Assembly (NCBI RefSeq): GCF_023703325.1
Contig: NZ_JAMQGM010000040.1
Span: 1-35,634, forward strand
DNA from: Streptomyces meridianus
Lineage (GTDB): Bacteria > Actinomycetota > Actinomycetes > Streptomycetales > Streptomycetaceae
DNA length: 35,634 nt
Direction of reading: 5' to 3'
The position numbers and the translations under genes are program-made. Positions 17,003 to 25,121 of this stretch are shown piece by piece; positions within the stretch are counted from its first letter, which is position 1, and every line of letters begins with the position of its first letter. Under the pieces are notes generated by a model. The model searched no databases and had not been told where the DNA came from. It was given only the letters and a program-made list of their open reading frames with translations.

Positions 17003-18001
17003 ATGACGGCACCGCACCGCACCGCATCACCCGCCCCGCCCGCACTCGTCGCCGTCGCCCACGGCAGTCGCCACCCCGAGGCACTGCGCACGGTCACCGC
17101 GCTGCTGGACCGCGTCCGCCGGCTGAGCCCCGGGCTGCGCGTCGAACTCGGGCACATCGAGATCGATCATCCGCTGCTCGCCGCCACCCTGGCCCGGCTG
17201 CGCGGCAGCGCGGTGCTGGTGCCGCTGCTGCTCGGCCGCGGCCACCACACCGGGCACGACCTGCCGCGTGCGGTCGCCGCCGCCCCGCACCTGGACGCCC
17301 GGATCGCCCCGCCGCTCGGCCCCCACCCGCTGCTGGCCGAGGTGCTGCACGACCGTCTCCGGGAAGCGGGGCTGCCCCGCCGGCCCTCGCCCGCCCGGGG
17401 CGACGCCGTGGTGCTGGCAGCCGCCGGTTCCCGCCACCCCTGCTCGGCAGAGGACACCTCCCGCGCCGCCCGGCTGCTCTCCGCCCGGCTCGGCGGCGTG
17501 CCCGTCAGGCCCGCCTACGCCTCGGCCTCCGCTCCCACCGTTCCCGACGCCGTCCGCGACCTCGCCGTGGGCGGGCACCGGAACATCGCCGTCGCCTCGT
17601 ACTTCGCAGCGCCGGGGTACTTCGCCGACCGGTGCCGGGCCGCCGCCCCCGGCACCGCCGCCGCCCCGCTCGGCGACCATCCGGCACTGGCCCGGCTCGT
17701 CCTCGAGCGCTACCGCCGGGCGCTCGGGGCGGCCCCGGGGCGGCCGGGCGGGGCGCTGACGGCCGCGTGGACGGCGCGTTCACCGGACTTCTGCCGAGGA
17801 TGCCCGGTTGTTCGGGGCCCGGGTGTCGCCCGCGGTGAAGCCGAGGGCGAGGGGAGAATCGCTCCCTGGTCCGGCGGCGCGGAGCGTCGCCGTTCCCGCT
17901 TACCTGCGGGTCGGACCGTGATCGCCGGCCTCGGCCCCGTTCGAAAAGGTGACCCCACCCCTGAGCGCATGCCACCCGGCGACGCCGGTTACCTTCCCTC
18001 C
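17003..18001 (+). CDS. Sirohydrochlorin chelatase (CbiX/SirB-like); frame runs on into dgt
   Basis: From ATG 17003 a CbiX-type double-domain chelatase occupies about 250 residues. The first half has VAVAHGSRHPEALRTV (metal-binding His20) and VPLLLGRGHHTGHDLP (about residue 81). The second half repeats the fold with LAAAGSRHPCSAED and IAVASYFAAPGYFADR. The family inserts metal (Fe2+ or Co2+) into sirohydrochlorin; here siroheme for NirB is the likely product. The chelatase has no stop of its own: after DFCRGCPVVRG the frame continues through about 70 low-complexity residues into dgt, with the stop only at 19328-19330. It is either a two-domain fusion or two proteins sharing a frame. The end given is arbitrary, set just before the dgt ATG. 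Confidence 0.78.
17990..17995 (+). promoter_or_regulatory. Probable -10 (TACCTT) for a leaderless dgt transcript
   Basis: TACCTT fits TANNNT and ends exactly 6 nt before ATG 18002; the sequence before that ATG is pyrimidine-rich with no Shine-Dalgarno. This argues for separate dgt expression from a leaderless mRNA. No clear -35 is seen. Confidence 0.45.
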
Positions 18002-19330
18002 ATGGCAGGCAATCACCGGTCGGACGCCCCGGCGGCGCACCACACGCCGGACCCCGACGGCCCGTACGACGAGTCCGACGCCGAGCGCTGGGCCCCCGAG
18101 CCCGACAAGCGCCCCGGCCGCACCGCGTTCCAGCGCGACCGTGCACGGGTCCTGCACTCCGCAGCCCTGCGCCGGCTGGCCGGGAAGACCCAGGTCGTCA
18201 CCCCCGGTGCCCGGTCCTCGGACTGGGACGCGACGCCCCGCACCCGGCTGACCCACTCCCTCGAATGCGCCCAGGTCGGGCGGGAGCTCGGCGCGGCCCT
18301 CGGCTGCGACCCCGACCTCGTCGAGACAGCGTGCCTCGCCCACGACCTCGGGCATCCGCCCTTCGGCCACAACGGCGAGCAGGTGCTGAACGAATTCGCC
18401 CACGACTGCGGGGGGTTCGAGGGCAACGCGCAGTCCCTGCGGCTCCTCACCCGGATCGAGCCCAAGCGGTTCGCCCCCGAGGAGGGCACCGGCGAACTCG
18501 TCAGCGTGGGCCTCAATCTCACCCGCGCGGCACTCGACGCCGCGACCAAGTACCCGTGGCCCCGCGGCGAACGCCCCGACGACCCCGAATCCCCGAAGTT
18601 CGGCGTCTACGAGGACGACCGGCCCGTCTTCGCCTGGCTCCGCCGGGGCGCCCGGCAGCACCGCCAGTGCTTCGAGGCACAGGTCATGGACTGGTCGGAC
18701 GACGTGGCCTACTCGGTGCACGACTTCGAGGACGGCCTGCACGCCGGGCACCTCGACCCCAACCTGCTGCTGGCCGACGCCGAGCGCCAGGAGGTCTTCG
18801 CCACCGCCGTCGACCGGTACGCCCCGGCCGGCACCGAGCCGGACGAGATCGCCGAGGCCCTCGACCGCCTCCTCGAACAGGAGTGGTGGCCGCACGGCTA
18901 CGACGGATCGGCCGTCGCCCAGGCCCGGTTGAAGGACGCGACCAGCCAGCTCATCGGCCGCTTTTGTCTCGCCGCGGAGGCCGCCACCCGGCAGGCGTAC
19001 GGATCCGGCCGCCTCACCCGGTACTCCGCCGAGCTGGTTGTGCCCCGGGAGGCCCGCCTGGAGTGCGCCGTGCTCAAGGCGCTCGCCGATCTGTACGTCA
19101 TACAGCGCGCGGACCAGGAGCAGGTCCGCGCCCAGCAGCGCGTCGTCGTCACCGAGCTGGCCGAAGCCCTCGCGGCGAACGCGCCGGACGGGCTCGACCC
19201 CATGTTCCGGGCCCTCTACGCCGCCGCCCCGGACGAGCCCGCCCGCAAGCGTGTCGTTGTCGACCAGATCGCGTCCCTGACCGACGCATCCGCGCTGAAC
19301 CTGCACGCCCGGCTGGTCCGGCGCCGCTGA
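18002..19330 (+). CDS. dgt: Deoxyguanosinetriphosphate triphosphohydrolase-like HD protein
   Basis: A 442-residue HD-superfamily dNTPase from ATG 18002. Family segments: RPGRTAFQRDRARVLHSAAL near residue 40, TRLTHSLECAQVGRELG (His about 84), LAHDLGHPPFGHNGE with the metal-binding His-Asp (about 114-115), and DWSDDVAYSVHDFEDG (about 230, the distal Asp). The enzyme removes triphosphate from dGTP or other dNTPs. ATG 18002 is preferred because the sequence after it (SDAERWAPEPDKRPGR) matches where I recall actinobacterial Dgt proteins beginning, and because of the leaderless -10 just before it. The frame is open upstream through the chelatase, so a longer fusion protein remains possible. Located two genes before dnaG. 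Confidence 0.9.
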   Translation: MAGNHRSDAPAAHHTPDPDGPYDESDAERWAPEPDKRPGRTAFQRDRARVLHSAALRRLAGKTQVVTPGARSSDWDATPRTRLTHSLECAQVGRELGAALGCDPDLVETACLAHDLGHPPFGHNGEQVLNEFAHDCGGFEGNAQSLRLLTRIEPKRFAPEEGTGELVSVGLNLTRAALDAATKYPWPRGERPDDPESPKFGVYEDDRPVFAWLRRGARQHRQCFEAQVMDWSDDVAYSVHDFEDGLHAGHLDPNLLLADAERQEVFATAVDRYAPAGTEPDEIAEALDRLLEQEWWPHGYDGSAVAQARLKDATSQLIGRFCLAAEAATRQAYGSGRLTRYSAELVVPREARLECAVLKALADLYVIQRADQEQVRAQQRVVVTELAEALAANAPDGLDPMFRALYAAAPDEPARKRVVVDQIASLTDASALNLHARLVRRR

Positions 19331-19346
19331 CGAGCGCTGCCGGGGG

Positions 19347-19369
19347 TCGGGTCCGCGCTGCGGACCCGA
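19347..19369 (+). terminator. Strong hairpin after dgt
   Basis: TCGGGTCCGC (19347-19356) pairs perfectly with GCGGACCCGA (19360-19369) over a 3-nt loop, 16 nt after the dgt stop; flanking GGGG/CCCC can extend the stem. No T-run. Confidence 0.6.
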
Positions 19370-19487
19370 TCCCGCCCCCGGACGTGGTAGCTCCAATGGC
19401 GCAGCGCTCCGCCCGAGCCGGTGCGGCGGCCGGACCCGATCGGCCGGAACCCGTGCCCGGAAGGCCCCGGGCGGTGCCGGTCCTCTT

Positions 19488-19530
19488 CCCCGATCACGCT
19501 CCGTGCGGGACGCTCGATGCGTGATCGGGG
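19488..19530 (+). terminator. Perfect 12-bp inverted repeat before the ferredoxin-reductase gene
   Basis: CCCCGATCACGC (19488-19499) and GCGTGATCGGGG (19519-19530) form a perfect 12-bp stem with a 19-nt loop. It lies 86 nt before GTG 19617, so it could be a second terminator for dgt or an operator for the next gene. The rest of the 286-nt gap shows nothing else clear. Confidence 0.45.
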
Positions 19531-19616
19531 GGACGGGCCCGCCGGAACCGCGCCCGTCGGCTCGACTCCGGCACCGGATTGACCCACGCTGGATGTCGGT
19601 AGCGAGGAGGCGCCAA

Positions 19617-20879
19617 GTGGTCGACGCACACGAGACGTACGTCATCGTCGGAGGGGGACTGGCCGGAGCGAAGGCCGCCGAGACCCTGCGGTCCGAGGGC
19701 TTCACCGGCCGGGTGATCGTCATCGGCGACGAGCGGGACCACCCCTACGAACGTCCACCGCTGTCGAAGGGCTATCTGACCGGCGCGGACGAACGCGACA
19801 GCGTCTTCGTCCACGAGCCCGCCTGGTACGCCCGGGCCGAGATCGAACTGCACTTGGGTCAGCCGGCCGTCGAACTCGACCGCGAGGAGCGGACCGTCAC
19901 CCTCGGCGACGGCACCCGCGTCCACTACGACAAGCTGCTGCTGGCCACCGGCGCCGAACCCCGCCGCCTCGACATCCCCGGCACCGACCTCGCCGGCGTG
20001 CACCATCTGCGCCGTCTCGCCCACGCCGACCTGCTGCGCGGGATGCTCGCCTCGCTCGGCCGCGACAACGGCCACCTCGTCATCGCCGGAGCGGGCTGGA
20101 TCGGCCTCGAGGTCGCCGCGGCGGCCCGGGGCTACGGGGCCGAGGTGACGGTGATCGAGCCGCTGCCGACACCGCTGCACAACGTCCTCGGCCCGGAACT
20201 CGGGACGATGTTCACCGATCTGCACCGTGAGCACGGCGTCCGCTTCCACTTCGGCACCCGGCTCTCCGAGATCATCGGGGAGGACGGCATGGTGCTCGCG
20301 GTCCGCACCGAGGACGGCGAGGAGCACCCCTGCCACAGCGTGCTCGCCGCCGTCGGCGCGGCCCCCCGCACCGGCCTCGCCGAGGCGGCCGGCCTGGACA
20401 TGGCCGACCGTGAGCACGGCGGCGGCATCGCCGTCGACGCCGGCCTGCGCACCAGTGACCCGGACATCTACGCGGCCGGCGACGTGGCCTCGGCCGAGCA
20501 CCCCCTGTTCGGGACCCGGCTGCGGGTCGAGCACTGGGCCAACGCGCTCAACGGCGGACCGGCCGCGGCTCGTGCGATGCTCGGCCTTCCGGTGACGTAC
20601 GACCGCGTCCCGTACTTCTTCTCCGACCAGTACGACCTGGGCCTGGAGTACTCCGGGTACGCGCCGCTCGGCGGCTACGACCAGGTGGTGTGCCGCGGTG
20701 ACGTCGGCAAGCGGGAGTTCCTCGGCTTCTGGCTCCGGGAGGGCAGGGTCCTGGCCGGGATGAACGTCAACGTGTGGGACGTGACGGACCCGATCCAGCA
20801 GCTCATCCGCTCAGGCCGGCAGGTCGACCCCGAGGCGCTCGCCGACCCGGGCAAACCGCTCGCGGACCTGCTCGCGTGA
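19617..20879 (+). CDS. FAD-dependent ferredoxin reductase-type oxidoreductase
   Basis: A 420-residue flavoprotein of the putidaredoxin/rhodocoxin reductase type. GTG 19617 was chosen for GAGGAGG (19604-19610) 6 nt upstream; an in-frame ATG at 19593 is less well placed. Landmarks: FAD motif YVIVGGGLAGAKAAETLRSE, HPYERPPLSKGYL, LLLATGAEPRRLDIPG, a second Rossmann motif VIAGAGWIGLEVAAAARG, YAAGDVASAEHPLFG and RVEHWANALNGG, then a C-terminal reductase domain with PYFFSDQYDLGLEY. It would pass electrons from NAD(P)H to a ferredoxin, commonly serving cytochrome P450s or other oxygenases; no partner is encoded nearby. The stop overlaps the next GTG by 4 nt. Confidence 0.9.
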   Translation: MVDAHETYVIVGGGLAGAKAAETLRSEGFTGRVIVIGDERDHPYERPPLSKGYLTGADERDSVFVHEPAWYARAEIELHLGQPAVELDREERTVTLGDGTRVHYDKLLLATGAEPRRLDIPGTDLAGVHHLRRLAHADLLRGMLASLGRDNGHLVIAGAGWIGLEVAAAARGYGAEVTVIEPLPTPLHNVLGPELGTMFTDLHREHGVRFHFGTRLSEIIGEDGMVLAVRTEDGEEHPCHSVLAAVGAAPRTGLAEAAGLDMADREHGGGIAVDAGLRTSDPDIYAAGDVASAEHPLFGTRLRVEHWANALNGGPAAARAMLGLPVTYDRVPYFFSDQYDLGLEYSGYAPLGGYDQVVCRGDVGKREFLGFWLREGRVLAGMNVNVWDVTDPIQQLIRSGRQVDPEALADPGKPLADLLA

Positions 20880-21439
20880 CCGGCGGTCCGGTGGCCGTCC
20901 GCACCGCGACCGTCCCGCTGGAGGAGATCTTCCCGCTGCGCCGGGACGTGCTGCGCCCCGGCGGGCCGGAGGAGTCCGCCCGCTTCCCCGAGGACGCGGA
21001 TCCGGACGTCTTCCACGTCGCGGCCTACCGGCCGCGGGCCGCTGCCGGGGAGGGGCGGGACCCGGCATCCGGCGGGCCGGTCCTGGCCTGCATCACGTTC
21101 TTCCCGGACCCGCTGCCCGCCGAGGCGGCCCGGGCCGCCGGGCTCCCGGCCGGCGGCCCGGCGGCCCGTACCGCCTACCGGTTCCGGGGGATGGCGACCG
21201 CGCCCGAGGTCCGCGGACAGGGCTGTGGCCGGGCCGTCCTCGAGGCCGGGATCGCCGAGCTGCGGCGGCGCGGCGTGCGCGCCGTCTGGTGCAACGGCCG
21301 CACTCCGGCCGCGGCCTTCTACGAGCGGCAGGGCTTCACCCGGGCCGGGGAGGAGTTCGTCCTGGAGCCGGCCGGGCCGCATCACGTCTTCGTGAAGGAT
21401 CTCGCCGGGCGGACGAGGGCCCCGTCCCCGGCACCGTAG
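20876..21439 (+). CDS. GNAT family N-acetyltransferase
   Basis: A 187-residue protein. GTG 20876 overlaps the preceding stop (GTGA); GTG 20891 is an alternative start. The acetyl-CoA binding motif is clear: YRFRGMATAPEVRGQGCGRAVLEAG (motif A with the R/Q-x-x-G-x-G/A pyrophosphate loop), then VWCNGRTPAAAFYERQGFTRAGEEF (motif B). The N-terminus VPLEEIFPLRRDVLRPGGP is common in small acetyltransferases of unknown substrate. It is co-transcribed with the ferredoxin reductase. Its TAG stop forms the first three bases of the presumed dnaG -10 hexamer. Confidence 0.88.
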   Translation: MTGGPVAVRTATVPLEEIFPLRRDVLRPGGPEESARFPEDADPDVFHVAAYRPRAAAGEGRDPASGGPVLACITFFPDPLPAEAARAAGLPAGGPAARTAYRFRGMATAPEVRGQGCGRAVLEAGIAELRRRGVRAVWCNGRTPAAAFYERQGFTRAGEEFVLEPAGPHHVFVKDLAGRTRAPSPAP

Positions 21440-21442
21440 AAT
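21437..21442 (+). promoter_or_regulatory. Probable -10 (TAGAAT) for a leaderless dnaG transcript
   Basis: TAGAAT fits TANNNT and is followed by exactly 6 nt and then GTG 21449. No Shine-Dalgarno precedes the GTG. The hexamer shares its first three bases with the stop codon of the acetyltransferase. No convincing -35. Confidence 0.55.
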
Positions 21443-21448
21443 TCACGC

Positions 21449-23365
21449 GTGGCAGGCAGGATCAACGACGACGACGTGAAGGCGGTCCGGGACGCGGTCC
21501 CGATCGACGCAGTCGTCTCCGAGTATCTCCAGCTGCGCAACGCCGGCGGGGGCAACCTCAAGGGGCTCTGCCCGTTCCACGACGAGAAATCCCCGTCCTT
21601 CCAGGTCAGCCCCAGTAAGGGACTCTTCTACTGCTTCGGCTGCCAGGAGGGCGGCGACACCCTCGACTTCGTGATGAAGGTCGACCACCTGTCGTTCTCC
21701 GAGGCCGTCGAGCGGCTGGCCGCCCAGGCGGGAATCACCCTCCGCTACGAGGAGGGCGGCTACGCGCCCGGACGCCAGCAGGGTGAGCGGATCCGTCTGG
21801 TCGAGGCGCACCGGGCCGCCGCCCAGTTCTACGTCGAGAAGCTGGACGGTGCCGAGGCAGCGATCGCCCGGCAGTTCCTGGCGGACCGCGGTTTCGACCA
21901 GGATGCCGCCCGGCACTTCGGCGTGGGATACGCCCCGGCCGGCTGGGACCATCTCGTGCGTTTCCTGCGGGGCCGCGGCTTCAGCGACAAGGAGCTCATT
22001 CTCTCCGGCATCGCGCAGGACGGTCGCCGGGGCCCGATCGACCGGTTCCGCGGACGCCTGATGTGGCCGATCCGGGACATCACCGGGGAGGTGGTGGGAT
22101 TCGGCGCCCGCAAGCTCCGCGACGACGACAACGGGCCCAAGTACCTCAACACCCCCGAGACCCCGCTCTACAAGAAGTCGCAGGTCCTCTACGGCATCGA
22201 CCTCGCCAAGAAGGAGATCGCGAAGTCCAGTACGGCGGTGGTCGTCGAGGGCTACACCGACGTCATGGCCTGCCACCTCGCCGGGGTCACCACGGCCATC
22301 GCCACCTGCGGCACCGCGTTCGGCGGCGACCACGTCAAGATCCTCCGGCGGCTGCTGATGGACAACGCCAACGCCGAGGTGATCTTCACCTTCGACGGTG
22401 ACGCCGCCGGCCAGAAGGCCGCCCTGCGCGCGTTCGAGGACGACCAGAAATTCGCGGCGGAGACCTCGATCGCCGTCACTCCCGAGGGCATGGACCCGTG
22501 CGAACTGCGTCTCGCCCGCGGCGACGACGCCGTCGAGGCGCTGGTCAAGAGCCGCACGCCGCTCTTCGAGTTCGCCATCCGGCAGGTGGTCTCCCGGCAC
22601 AACCTCGACACCACCGTGGGCCGCGCCGCTGCTCTCGAGGAGGCCGCGCCGATCGTCGCGAGCATCAAGAACGGATCGATCCAGCACGAGTCGGCAGTCC
22701 AGCTGGCGGGACTGCTCGGCATCCTGGACACCCAGTTCGTGGTCCGCCGGGTCGGCCAGCTCGCCCGCTGGGCACGTGAGCGCGGACGCGGCGGCACGCC
22801 CGTCACCGGCTCCCGTTCCCCTCGGCACCGCACCTCCGCGTCGTCGGAGCAGCAGACGCCGCCACCGGTGACCCGGTCGGGTCCTGCGCTGAACCTGCGC
22901 AGCCCGGCCCACCGCGTGGAGCGCGAACTGCTCAAACTCGCCCTCCAGTTCCCGGATTTGGTCTCACCGGCGTTCGACGCCTACGGCGCCGACGAGTTCA
23001 CCGCGCCGCCGTACGCGGTGGTGCGGCAGACCATCGAGGCCGCCGGGGGAACGACGGCGGCGGGCAGCGGTTTCCTGGCGCGGGTCCGCGACGCCGCCCC
23101 CGACGATTCCGTGCGCGCCCTCGTCACGGAGCTCGCCGTCGAGCCGCTGCACACCCGCCGCGACCCCGACGAGGCCTATGCCGGAGTGCAGTTGGTGGCC
23201 GTGCGCCTGGCCGCGGTGAACCAGCGCATCGCCGACATCCGCGGCACGCTCCAACGGCTGGGCGGGGGAGCGGACCCCGGGCAGCTCGCCGCCGTGCAGC
23301 AGGAGCTGTGGGTGCTCCAGCAGTACGGCCAGTCGCTGCGCGAGCGCGGCGCGGCGGCACTCTGA
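21449..23365 (+). CDS. dnaG: DNA primase DnaG
   Basis: A 638-residue DnaG. The N-terminal zinc-binding domain has Cys41-x2-His44-x17-Cys62-x2-Cys65 (CPFH, then CFGC). The catalytic core includes FGARKL, the Toprim motif VVVEGYTDVMA with the catalytic Glu near residue 261, and FTFDGDAAGQKAA near residues 313-325 with the DxD metal ligands. A Ser/Pro-rich linker near residues 450-475 leads to a C-terminal helicase-binding-type domain. It makes the RNA primers for chromosome replication. GTG 21449 is the conserved-looking start (AGRINDDDVKAVRDAV). Followed after 188 nt by the sigma-factor gene. Confidence 0.97.
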   Translation: MAGRINDDDVKAVRDAVPIDAVVSEYLQLRNAGGGNLKGLCPFHDEKSPSFQVSPSKGLFYCFGCQEGGDTLDFVMKVDHLSFSEAVERLAAQAGITLRYEEGGYAPGRQQGERIRLVEAHRAAAQFYVEKLDGAEAAIARQFLADRGFDQDAARHFGVGYAPAGWDHLVRFLRGRGFSDKELILSGIAQDGRRGPIDRFRGRLMWPIRDITGEVVGFGARKLRDDDNGPKYLNTPETPLYKKSQVLYGIDLAKKEIAKSSTAVVVEGYTDVMACHLAGVTTAIATCGTAFGGDHVKILRRLLMDNANAEVIFTFDGDAAGQKAALRAFEDDQKFAAETSIAVTPEGMDPCELRLARGDDAVEALVKSRTPLFEFAIRQVVSRHNLDTTVGRAAALEEAAPIVASIKNGSIQHESAVQLAGLLGILDTQFVVRRVGQLARWARERGRGGTPVTGSRSPRHRTSASSEQQTPPPVTRSGPALNLRSPAHRVERELLKLALQFPDLVSPAFDAYGADEFTAPPYAVVRQTIEAAGGTTAAGSGFLARVRDAAPDDSVRALVTELAVEPLHTRRDPDEAYAGVQLVAVRLAAVNQRIADIRGTLQRLGGGADPGQLAAVQQELWVLQQYGQSLRERGAAAL

Positions 23366-23553
23366 TCCCTGCCGTCACCCCATGATTCCGGCTTAACCGG
23401 CTGATCGCCCCTCGGTGCAGAAAGTGGGCGCACACCCCTCGTGGCCGCGGTGTGTCGTACAGCACACTGGGTCGGGCGGACGAGTTCGTTCCGGCCGAAT
23501 CCCCCTGCCGCGCTTCCTCCGGTCCGGCAGCGACTCTTCTGGAGGGCGCCCCC

Positions 23554-24594
23554 GTGCAGACTCCGCCCCTCACCGTCCCCGGCGCAACCGTTCCGGCCCA
23601 GGGTGCCGCCGTGCACCACCCGGAGGCGCCGCCGCCGTCACCCGGACCGGTCGCCGTGAAGGCCGCCCTGCGGGCGGACACCGCTTCCTCCTCGGACCTG
23701 CTGCGCCAGTACCTGCGCGAGATCGGCCGCATTCCGCTGCTCACGGCGGCGGAGGAGGTCGAACTGGCCCGCCGGGTCGAGGCCGGGCTGTTCGCCGAGG
23801 AGAAGCTCGCGGAGGCGTCCGACCTCGGCTCCGGGCCGGCCGGCGACCTCGACCGGCTTGTCGTCCTCGGGCGGATGGCGAAGCGCCGCCTCATCGAGGC
23901 CAACCTCCGGCTGGTCGTCTCGGTCGCCAAGCGGTACGCGGGCCGCGGGCTGACTCTGCTGGACCTCGTCCAGGAGGGCAACCTCGGGCTGATCCGAGCC
24001 GTGGAGAAGTTCGACTACGCCCGCGGCTACAAGTTCTCGACGTACGCGACGTGGTGGATCCGCCAGGGCATGTCGCGGGCCATCGCCGACCAGGCGCGCA
24101 CGATCCGGATCCCGGTCCACGTCGTGGAGTTGATCAACCGGGTCGTCCGCCTCCAGCGCCACATGCTCCAGGAGCGCGGATACGAGCCCACCGCCGAGGA
24201 GGTCGCCGGGCAGCTCGGACTCACCGAGGAGCGGGTCAGCGAGGTGCTGTGCCTGGCCCAGGAGCCGGTCTCGCTGTTCACGCCCGTGGGCGAGGAGAAC
24301 GACGTGTCGTTCGGCGATCTCATCGAGGACCGCGACGCCGCCTCACCGGCGGAATCGGCCGCGTTCCTGCTGCTGCGTGAGCACCTCGAGACGGTTCTGT
24401 CGACGCTCGGCGAGCGGGAACGCAGGGTCGTGCAGCTCCGGTACGGCCTGGTGGACGGACGTCCGCGAACCCTGGAGGAGATCGGCCGGGACTTCGGGGT
24501 GACCCGGGAGCGCATCCGGCAGATCGAGCACAAGACGCTCAACAAGCTGCGGCATCACGCCTACGCGCAGCAGCTGCGCGGCTACCTGGACTGA
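23554..24594 (+). CDS. hrdA: RNA polymerase sigma-70 family factor, HrdA-like (group 2)
   Basis: A 346-residue sigma factor from GTG 23554, chosen for GGAGGG 7 nt upstream. After a Pro-rich N-terminus come region 1.2 (LLRQYLREIGRIPLLTAAEE, about residue 48), region 2 (EANLRLVVSVAKRYAG about 116; KFSTYATWWIRQ about 160), region 3 and region 4 with the helix-turn-helix TLEEIGRDFGVTRERIRQIE near 306. There is no long region 1.1, so it is a group 2, not the principal, sigma factor. Position beside dnaG and the nas/nir genes matches hrdA as I recall it from S. coelicolor; hrdA versus another hrd paralogue is inferred from context. The frame is open to a GTG at 23452, an alternative start. Confidence 0.88.
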   Translation: MQTPPLTVPGATVPAQGAAVHHPEAPPPSPGPVAVKAALRADTASSSDLLRQYLREIGRIPLLTAAEEVELARRVEAGLFAEEKLAEASDLGSGPAGDLDRLVVLGRMAKRRLIEANLRLVVSVAKRYAGRGLTLLDLVQEGNLGLIRAVEKFDYARGYKFSTYATWWIRQGMSRAIADQARTIRIPVHVVELINRVVRLQRHMLQERGYEPTAEEVAGQLGLTEERVSEVLCLAQEPVSLFTPVGEENDVSFGDLIEDRDAASPAESAAFLLLREHLETVLSTLGERERRVVQLRYGLVDGRPRTLEEIGRDFGVTRERIRQIEHKTLNKLRHHAYAQQLRGYLD

Positions 24595-24655
24595 GCCGGG
24601 CACCCCGCGTCCGAACCGGTCGTCCGCGCTGCGGTGCTGTGGACGACAGGCGGGA

Positions 24656-24880
24656 TCAGCGGGAGCCGCCGGCGCCGAAGCCGGACTCGTGCGACCAGAG
24701 GTGCGTGCAGTTGGGGCACTGCAGGTGCAGCAGGCTGCCGCGGTTCGAGAGCAGGTAGCGCCAGTGGTCGGTGCAGTTGCGGCCGGCCAGGCAGGTGGGG
24801 CAGTCCGTGTGGTCCTCGCAGCGGGGGCACGGGATCCAGGCGCGGCGTCCGAGATCGGCGCTGGGGTCAAGCGGCAGCAC
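24656..24880 (-). CDS. Small zinc-ribbon protein
   Basis: A 74-residue protein from GTG 24880. It has three CxxC pairs: CPRC (18-21), CPTC (27-30) and CPNC (55-58), plus Cys36, His39 and His60, enough for two structural zinc sites. No catalytic domain is seen. The start lies inside the end of the preceding gene (14-nt overlap), so the two are probably translationally coupled. It converges on hrdA with 61 nt between the stops. Function unknown; adaptor or nucleic-acid binding would be guesses. Confidence 0.75.
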   Translation of the reverse strand: MLPLDPSADLGRRAWIPCPRCEDHTDCPTCLAGRNCTDHWRYLLSNRGSLLHLQCPNCTHLWSHESGFGAGGSR

Positions 24881-25121
24881 TGTCGTCCTCGGGCAGGGGC
24901 GGCAGGATCCCGGCGGCGACGAGCTCGCGGTGGACGGCTGCCTGTTCCTCGTCCAGCCCGGAGTAGAGAAGGCGGTACGCCTCCTCCTCGCCCTTGACGA
25001 CGGCGACCGGGTCCCAGTCGTCGCCGAGCGCCGCGACGACCTCGGCGCGGCGCCGGGCCTCGTCCTGGGTCAGGTCCATCTCGAGCACGTGGTGCTGCTC
25101 GGACGTGTTGTCGTGAGACAT
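24867..25121 (-). CDS. Small acidic protein, DUF6400-like
   Basis: An 84-residue acidic protein from ATG 25121 (GAGG 5 nt upstream); an in-frame ATG at 25154 is less likely. Conserved-looking core: LEMDLTQDEARRRAEVVAAL, GDDWDPVAVVKGEEEAYRLL and YSGLDEEQAAVHRELVAAG, predicted entirely helical, with a charged C-terminus. I associate this with an actinobacterial domain of unknown function (DUF6400), from memory and not certain. No enzyme motif. Overlaps the zinc-ribbon gene by 14 nt. Confidence 0.75.
   Translation of the reverse strand: MSHDNTSEQHHVLEMDLTQDEARRRAEVVAALGDDWDPVAVVKGEEEAYRLLYSGLDEEQAAVHRELVAAGILPPLPEDDSAAA

Noticed and set aside
23366..23553. CCGG-CTTAA-CCGG motif upstream of hrdA as an operator
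   Set aside because: Short, not a true palindrome, and no promoter elements with proper spacing were found around it.
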